The position numbers and the translations under genes were made by a program. DNA of 64,000 bases from Bog-473 sp963754445 (lineage in GTDB: Bacteria > Actinomycetota > Acidimicrobiia > Acidimicrobiales > RAAP-2): positions 1,550,001 through 1,614,000 of the forward strand of contig CAVWFT010000001.1 of NCBI GenBank assembly GCA_963754445.1, written 5' to 3'. Shown here piece by piece: positions 60,510 through 64,000 of this stretch (the stretch's first letter is position 1; each line of letters begins with the position of its first letter). The notes below the pieces were generated by a model. That model saw only the letters and a list, made by a program, of their open reading frames with translations, was not told the DNA's origin and searched no databases.

Positions 60510-61784
60510 ATGAGGAATAGCGGACCATTGGCGCCGTCCGACCTCCGGGGCGCCTATACCGAGGTGCGGGCCAACACCGAACGGCTGGCATCCGTGCTCA
60601 GTGCGGAGGACCAAACCGTGCAGACCATGCCCGACGTCAGTCCGACGAAGTGGCACCGAGCGCACATGACGTGGTTCTTCGAGACATTCGTTCTCGGTGA
60701 GTACGTTCCCGAGTATCGGCCGTTCGACGACGCGTTCGCCTACATCTTCAACTCCTATTACGAAGCGGTCGGTGCCCGACACCCACGACACGAGCGCGGG
60801 CTGTTGTCGCGCCCGGGCATCGGAGAGATCGCCCGCTACCGCCACGCCGTCGACGAAGCCATGTCGACGCTCTTCGACGACCTCGACCAACCCGGACTGC
60901 CCGAGCTCATCACGCTCGGGCTCCACCACGAGGAGCAGCATCAGGAACTGCTGCTCATGGACATCAAGCACGTGTTGTCCAGAAACCCGCTGCACCCGTC
61001 CTACGTCTCCACCACCCGTTCGACCCCGGGCCCGCATCCGCCCAAGGCCGGTTGGATCGAACACGCCGGCGGTCCGGTCGAGGTAGGGCACCGGGGCACG
61101 GGGTTCGGATTCGACAACGAGTTCCCGGTCCACACGGTGCATCTCACGCCATTCGGGCTGGCTGACCGACCGGTCACGTGCGGCGAGTGGCTTTCCTTCA
61201 TGGAGGACGACGGCTACGCCCGACCCGAATTCTGGCTCTCCGATGGTTGGGCGGTGGTGAAGGCCCAGGACTGGCGGGCACCGCTCTACTGGATGCGGGA
61301 TCCCGACCATCCCGAGAACTGGTTGCAGTTCACCCTGTCGGGACTGCGGCCGGTCGATCCCGACGAGCCGGTCTGTCACGTCAGCTACTACGAGGCTGAC
61401 GCGTTCGCACACTGGACCGGGATGCGGCTCCCGACGGAATCCGAGTGGGAGACCATCGCGTCTGTTCACGGCGAAGGTGACAACCTCCTGCGCGACGACT
61501 TTCTGACCACGGGAGCACCACACCCCTCCCCGGCGGTCGCCACGAACGGGCTCTTCGGCGACACGTGGGAATGGACCTCGAGCGCCTACTCCCCCTATCC
61601 CGGCTTCCGTGCTGCGGCGGGCGCGGTGGGCGAGTACAACGGCAAGTTCATGGTGAGCCAATACGTGCTCCGCGGCGGGTGTTGCGCGACCCCGGCCGGT
61701 CACGTACGGGCGACCTATCGGAACTTCTTTCCACCCGGGGCCCGCTGGGCCTTCGGGGGCGTCCGCCTGGCCCAGGATCCGTGA
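60510..61784 (+). CDS. egtB: Ergothioneine biosynthesis sulfoxide synthase EgtB
   Basis: Iron enzyme that joins a thiol to hercynine with O2. 424 residues: DinB-like N-terminus with KWHRAHMTWFFETF and HHEEQHQELLLMD (Fe ligands; the HX3H is H140 and H144), then an FGE-sulfatase/C-type-lectin-like domain from about residue 190 (GGPVEVGHRGTGFGFDNEFP) to TYRNFFPPGARWAFGGVRLA. GAAGGGACGG lies about 8 nt before ATG 60510. Next gene is egtD, 4 bp away. No egtA or egtC in view, so the thiol donor (cysteine or gamma-glutamylcysteine) is open. Confidence 0.92.
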   Translation: MRNSGPLAPSDLRGAYTEVRANTERLASVLSAEDQTVQTMPDVSPTKWHRAHMTWFFETFVLGEYVPEYRPFDDAFAYIFNSYYEAVGARHPRHERGLLSRPGIGEIARYRHAVDEAMSTLFDDLDQPGLPELITLGLHHEEQHQELLLMDIKHVLSRNPLHPSYVSTTRSTPGPHPPKAGWIEHAGGPVEVGHRGTGFGFDNEFPVHTVHLTPFGLADRPVTCGEWLSFMEDDGYARPEFWLSDGWAVVKAQDWRAPLYWMRDPDHPENWLQFTLSGLRPVDPDEPVCHVSYYEADAFAHWTGMRLPTESEWETIASVHGEGDNLLRDDFLTTGAPHPSPAVATNGLFGDTWEWTSSAYSPYPGFRAAAGAVGEYNGKFMVSQYVLRGGCCATPAGHVRATYRNFFPPGARWAFGGVRLAQDP

Positions 61785-61788
61785 CGAC

Positions 61789-62760
61789 ATGAGTTACACC
61801 ATCGACGTCCATCTCTCGCCCGACGAGGTGCGCAGGCACATGCGCGCCGATGCCATCGACGGGTTGCAGGGCGGAGAGAAGACGATTCCCCCATTGTGGT
61901 TCTACGACGAGCGAGGGAGCCGTCTCTTCGAGGAGATCACCCAGCTCCCCGAGTACTACCCCACCCGGGCGGAGCGAGCGCTGCTCGAAGAGCACGCCTT
62001 CGCCATCGCCGAGATGTCCAAGGCCGACACCCTCGTCGAACTCGGCGCCGGCGCATGCGACAAGACCCGGGTTCTCCTGACGGCGATGCAGGACGCCGGC
62101 ACCCTCGCCCGCTACGTGCCCTTCGACGTGAGTGACGAGTTCCTCCGCGGCGTGGCCACGACGTTGGCCGAGGAATACGACTCGCTCGACATCCACGTCG
62201 TCATCGGGGACTTCCATCACCATCTGGCCGAGATCCCCTCGGACGGGAGGCGCTTGGTGGCTTTCTTGGGTGGCACGATCGGGAACCTGAACCCGTTGCA
62301 GCGAGCCACCTTCCTCGCCGACCTCAACAGCACGATGTCGGTCGACGATTCGCTGCTGATCGGAACCGATCTCGTCAAGGACCGGACCAGGCTGGTTGCG
62401 GCCTACGACGACGCCGCCGGTGTGACGGCCGAATTCAATCGCAACGTCCTCCACGTACTGAACGAGCAACTGGGAGGAGACTTCGAACCGGACCGGTTCC
62501 GTCATGTCGCCTTGTGGAACGAGGACGAGCAGTGGATCGAAATGCGGCTACGGAGCGAGGTGGCGACGGAGGTGTTCCTCGCCGGGGCCGACATCACCGT
62601 GCGATTCGACGAGGGTGAGGATCTCCTGACCGAGATCAGCGCGAAGTTCACGCCGGAACGGATCGAAGGCGAACTCGGGGCCGCCGGCTTCGTGGTCGAC
62701 GGCATGTGGGGTGCCTCCGACGGGGAGTTCCTGCTCACCTTGGCTCACCCCTCCCTGTGA
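61789..62760 (+). CDS. egtD: L-histidine N-alpha-methyltransferase EgtD
   Basis: AdoMet-dependent enzyme that trimethylates histidine to hercynine, the substrate of EgtB. 323 residues: LWFYDERGSRLFEEITQLPEYYPTR, LVELGAGACDKTRVLL (AdoMet loop), FLGGTIGNLNPLQR, and LIGTDLVKD. The C-terminal QWIEMRLRSE and SAKFTPERI are family signatures. It follows egtB by 4 bp and is certainly in the same operon. Confidence 0.95.
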   Translation: MSYTIDVHLSPDEVRRHMRADAIDGLQGGEKTIPPLWFYDERGSRLFEEITQLPEYYPTRAERALLEEHAFAIAEMSKADTLVELGAGACDKTRVLLTAMQDAGTLARYVPFDVSDEFLRGVATTLAEEYDSLDIHVVIGDFHHHLAEIPSDGRRLVAFLGGTIGNLNPLQRATFLADLNSTMSVDDSLLIGTDLVKDRTRLVAAYDDAAGVTAEFNRNVLHVLNEQLGGDFEPDRFRHVALWNEDEQWIEMRLRSEVATEVFLAGADITVRFDEGEDLLTEISAKFTPERIEGELGAAGFVVDGMWGASDGEFLLTLAHPSL

Positions 62761-62799
62761 CTCCCAGCAGCCTCGGGCCACGGAGTCGTCTCGCCGGGT

Positions 62800-64000
62800 T
62801 CACGCCGAGGAGTAGTCCGCCTCGCTGACATCGCCGACATTGCCGACGTCGCTGGCATCGCTGGCATCGCTGGCATCGCTGGCATCGCTGGCATCGCTGG
62901 CATCGGCGACGTCGACCGCCCCGAGCGACGTCGCCCTCTCGACGTGGTGATCGGCAGCCATGCCGCCATCCATATCGCCCTCCTCACGAGGGCGGCGCCG
63001 ACGCAGCAGCACCCAACCGATGCCCAGGGCGAACAACAAGACGACGGATCCGATGCTCAGGACGCTGGCGACCAGCAGGTGCGGTGGCCGGTAGTGGAAG
63101 GTCACGGTGTCGTCGCCGGCCGGGATGCGCACTCGCTGCACGAGATCGTAGGACTGCACGGTCACGTCGTCGGCCGGCCCTCCGTTGACCGAGACCGTCG
63201 CCTTCCAGCCCGAATCCCAGGCGACGGAACGCACGACCGTGCCCGCCGTCGGTGCCACGACACGGATCGTCTCCGACTTGGTCGAGTTCGAGAGCACCCG
63301 CACTGGCAATGCCCTGCCCGACGCCCCGTAGGCCGCGATGGGTTTCGGTGGCGCGTGGAACGTGAAGACCGCGTAGCCCTCGGAGAAACCGGCCGCCCGC
63401 CACGGCCCCGGGACCAGCGCCGACGACAGTGACCCACCGAGTTCATAGGGCTGGCCCTCGAACACCGCCACGGCCCGGTGTGGGGCCACGGAGCCACGCA
63501 CCACCTGGACCGAGAGCCCAACCGACGAACCGGAGGGGACCGAGCCACTCACGTGAGTGGATCCGGTGGGCACCGCCACCGCCGGTCCCCACCGCGTCGT
63601 CCCGTCAGCGGAGAGGGCGCCGAAACGAACGGCCGCACCGGGCGGCGCCGGTGCGCCGAACACCAACGTCGGCGTCCGGGGCTGCAACTGTTCGCCGAAG
63701 AACCAGGACTCCGTTCGTCCGGTCGAAAGCGACGGCCGCTCGGCCGGATAGAACGGATAGGCGGTGTCGTTGTAGTCGGCGCCGTACCCGCGGCTCAGAA
63801 CAGGATCGGTGCCGAAGTTCTCCTGGACCTGCTCGATCGAGGCGATGGAGCGGGGCAGGGTGCCCAACGGGACGAGGAAATACTCCGGAACAGTCACGAC
63901 CTCTCGCAGGTTAAGCCGGTCGAGCGTGCCCGACGACAACTGGGCCAGGTCCAGATCGTCTTGCTGGTGGGTGTTGGTGGCCGTCTCGTAGTTGTTGTTG
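62800..64000 (-). CDS. YfhO-like membrane protein, C-terminal part (cut by window edge)
   Basis: The reading frame is open through the right edge, so at least 400 C-terminal residues are visible. A beta-rich periplasmic region ends with the family pattern SVAWDSGWKATVSVNGG then VRIPAGDDTVTFHYRPP, followed by one membrane helix (LLVASVLSIGSVVLLFALGI) and a basic RRRRPRE. YfhO-type proteins carry many more helices N-terminally and are linked to glycosylation of wall polymers. The cytoplasmic end holds a DAS tripeptide repeat. Identity is a family-level guess. Confidence 0.65.
   Translation of the reverse strand, partial: NNNYETATNTHQQDDLDLAQLSSGTLDRLNLREVVTVPEYFLVPLGTLPRSIASIEQVQENFGTDPVLSRGYGADYNDTAYPFYPAERPSLSTGRTESWFFGEQLQPRTPTLVFGAPAPPGAAVRFGALSADGTTRWGPAVAVPTGSTHVSGSVPSGSSVGLSVQVVRGSVAPHRAVAVFEGQPYELGGSLSSALVPGPWRAAGFSEGYAVFTFHAPPKPIAAYGASGRALPVRVLSNSTKSETIRVVAPTAGTVVRSVAWDSGWKATVSVNGGPADDVTVQSYDLVQRVRIPAGDDTVTFHYRPPHLLVASVLSIGSVVLLFALGIGWVLLRRRRPREEGDMDGGMAADHHVERATSLGAVDVADASDASDASDASDASDASDVGNVGDVSEADYSSA
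62851..62904 (-). repeat. 9-bp coding tandem repeat, six copies
   Basis: Six exact GCTGGCATC units encoding repeated Asp-Ala-Ser in the cytoplasmic tail of the YfhO-like protein. In frame, so copy number may vary freely. Confidence 0.92.

Overview
The window is 64 kb of high-GC DNA, densely packed with genes. The gene content points to an actinobacterium: SepF and DivIVA with no ftsA in the division cluster, a Bpa/PafE-type proteasome activator, menaquinone synthesis, the EgtB/EgtD ergothioneine pair, a DUF222-HNH (13E12-type) gene, and meso-diaminopimelate-type MurE. The overall flavour (dcw cluster running into a DksA-like/lspA/rluD block, many GTG starts and GTGA overlaps) suggests class Acidimicrobiia, but that placement is inference. 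I found no rRNA, tRNA, CRISPR array, prophage or insertion sequence.

Layout. 1-3.3 kb: start of tyrS, a carotenoid-oxygenase-like gene, a DUF222-HNH gene. 3.3-8.9 kb: menaquinone genes menD, menH, menA, menB, menE, arranged as head-to-head pairs with almost no space between them. 8.4-11.3 kb: an ECF41-type sigma factor with its carboxymuconolactone-decarboxylase partner, a near-perfect ECF41 promoter, and an SDR oxidoreductase. 11.3-15 kb: a DUF255 protein coupled to an unknown gene, and another unknown gene. 15-24.7 kb: dnaE, an RDD membrane protein, bpa, a phosphodiesterase, an Rrf2 regulator, a histidine phosphatase, a group-2-like sigma factor, rluD. 24.7-42.7 kb: one long minus-strand block that includes the dcw cluster. 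In transcription order it is mraZ-rsmH-ftsL-ftsI-murE-mraY-ftsW-murG-murC-murB-ftsQ-ftsZ-yggS-sepF-yggT-divIVA-(DksA-like)-lspA-rluD. murF and murD are absent from their usual places. Upstream of mraZ lie five 10-bp repeats that look like the MraZ operator.

43-51.3 kb: lipoate-ligase-like gene, HNH nuclease, ROK sugar kinase, small membrane proteins (DUF3040, LapA), an acyl-CoA synthetase overlapping a low-molecular-weight phosphatase, a CapA-like lipoprotein/membrane protein. 50.7-54.1 kb: a CMD-family gene divergent from an HxlR regulator with two matching 17-bp operator candidates, then a DHA2 MFS exporter fused to a MarR-like domain. 54.4-56.9 kb: nitronate-monooxygenase-like enzyme, SDR, msrA. 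57-60.2 kb: a compact unit of a two-cluster ferredoxin, a PadR regulator with a histidine-rich N-terminus, and an ABC-2 exporter. This is the best candidate here for an undescribed metal- or redox-responsive system. 60.5-62.8 kb: egtB-egtD. 62.8 kb to the end: C-terminal part of a YfhO-like membrane protein that runs off the right edge.

How the genes work together: the core is cell-wall synthesis and division, with respiration (menaquinone) and several independent redox-defence modules (ECF41/CMD, HxlR/CMD, MsrA, ergothioneine, ferredoxin/PadR/ABC). All functional statements rest on protein motifs read by eye; no database search was possible.
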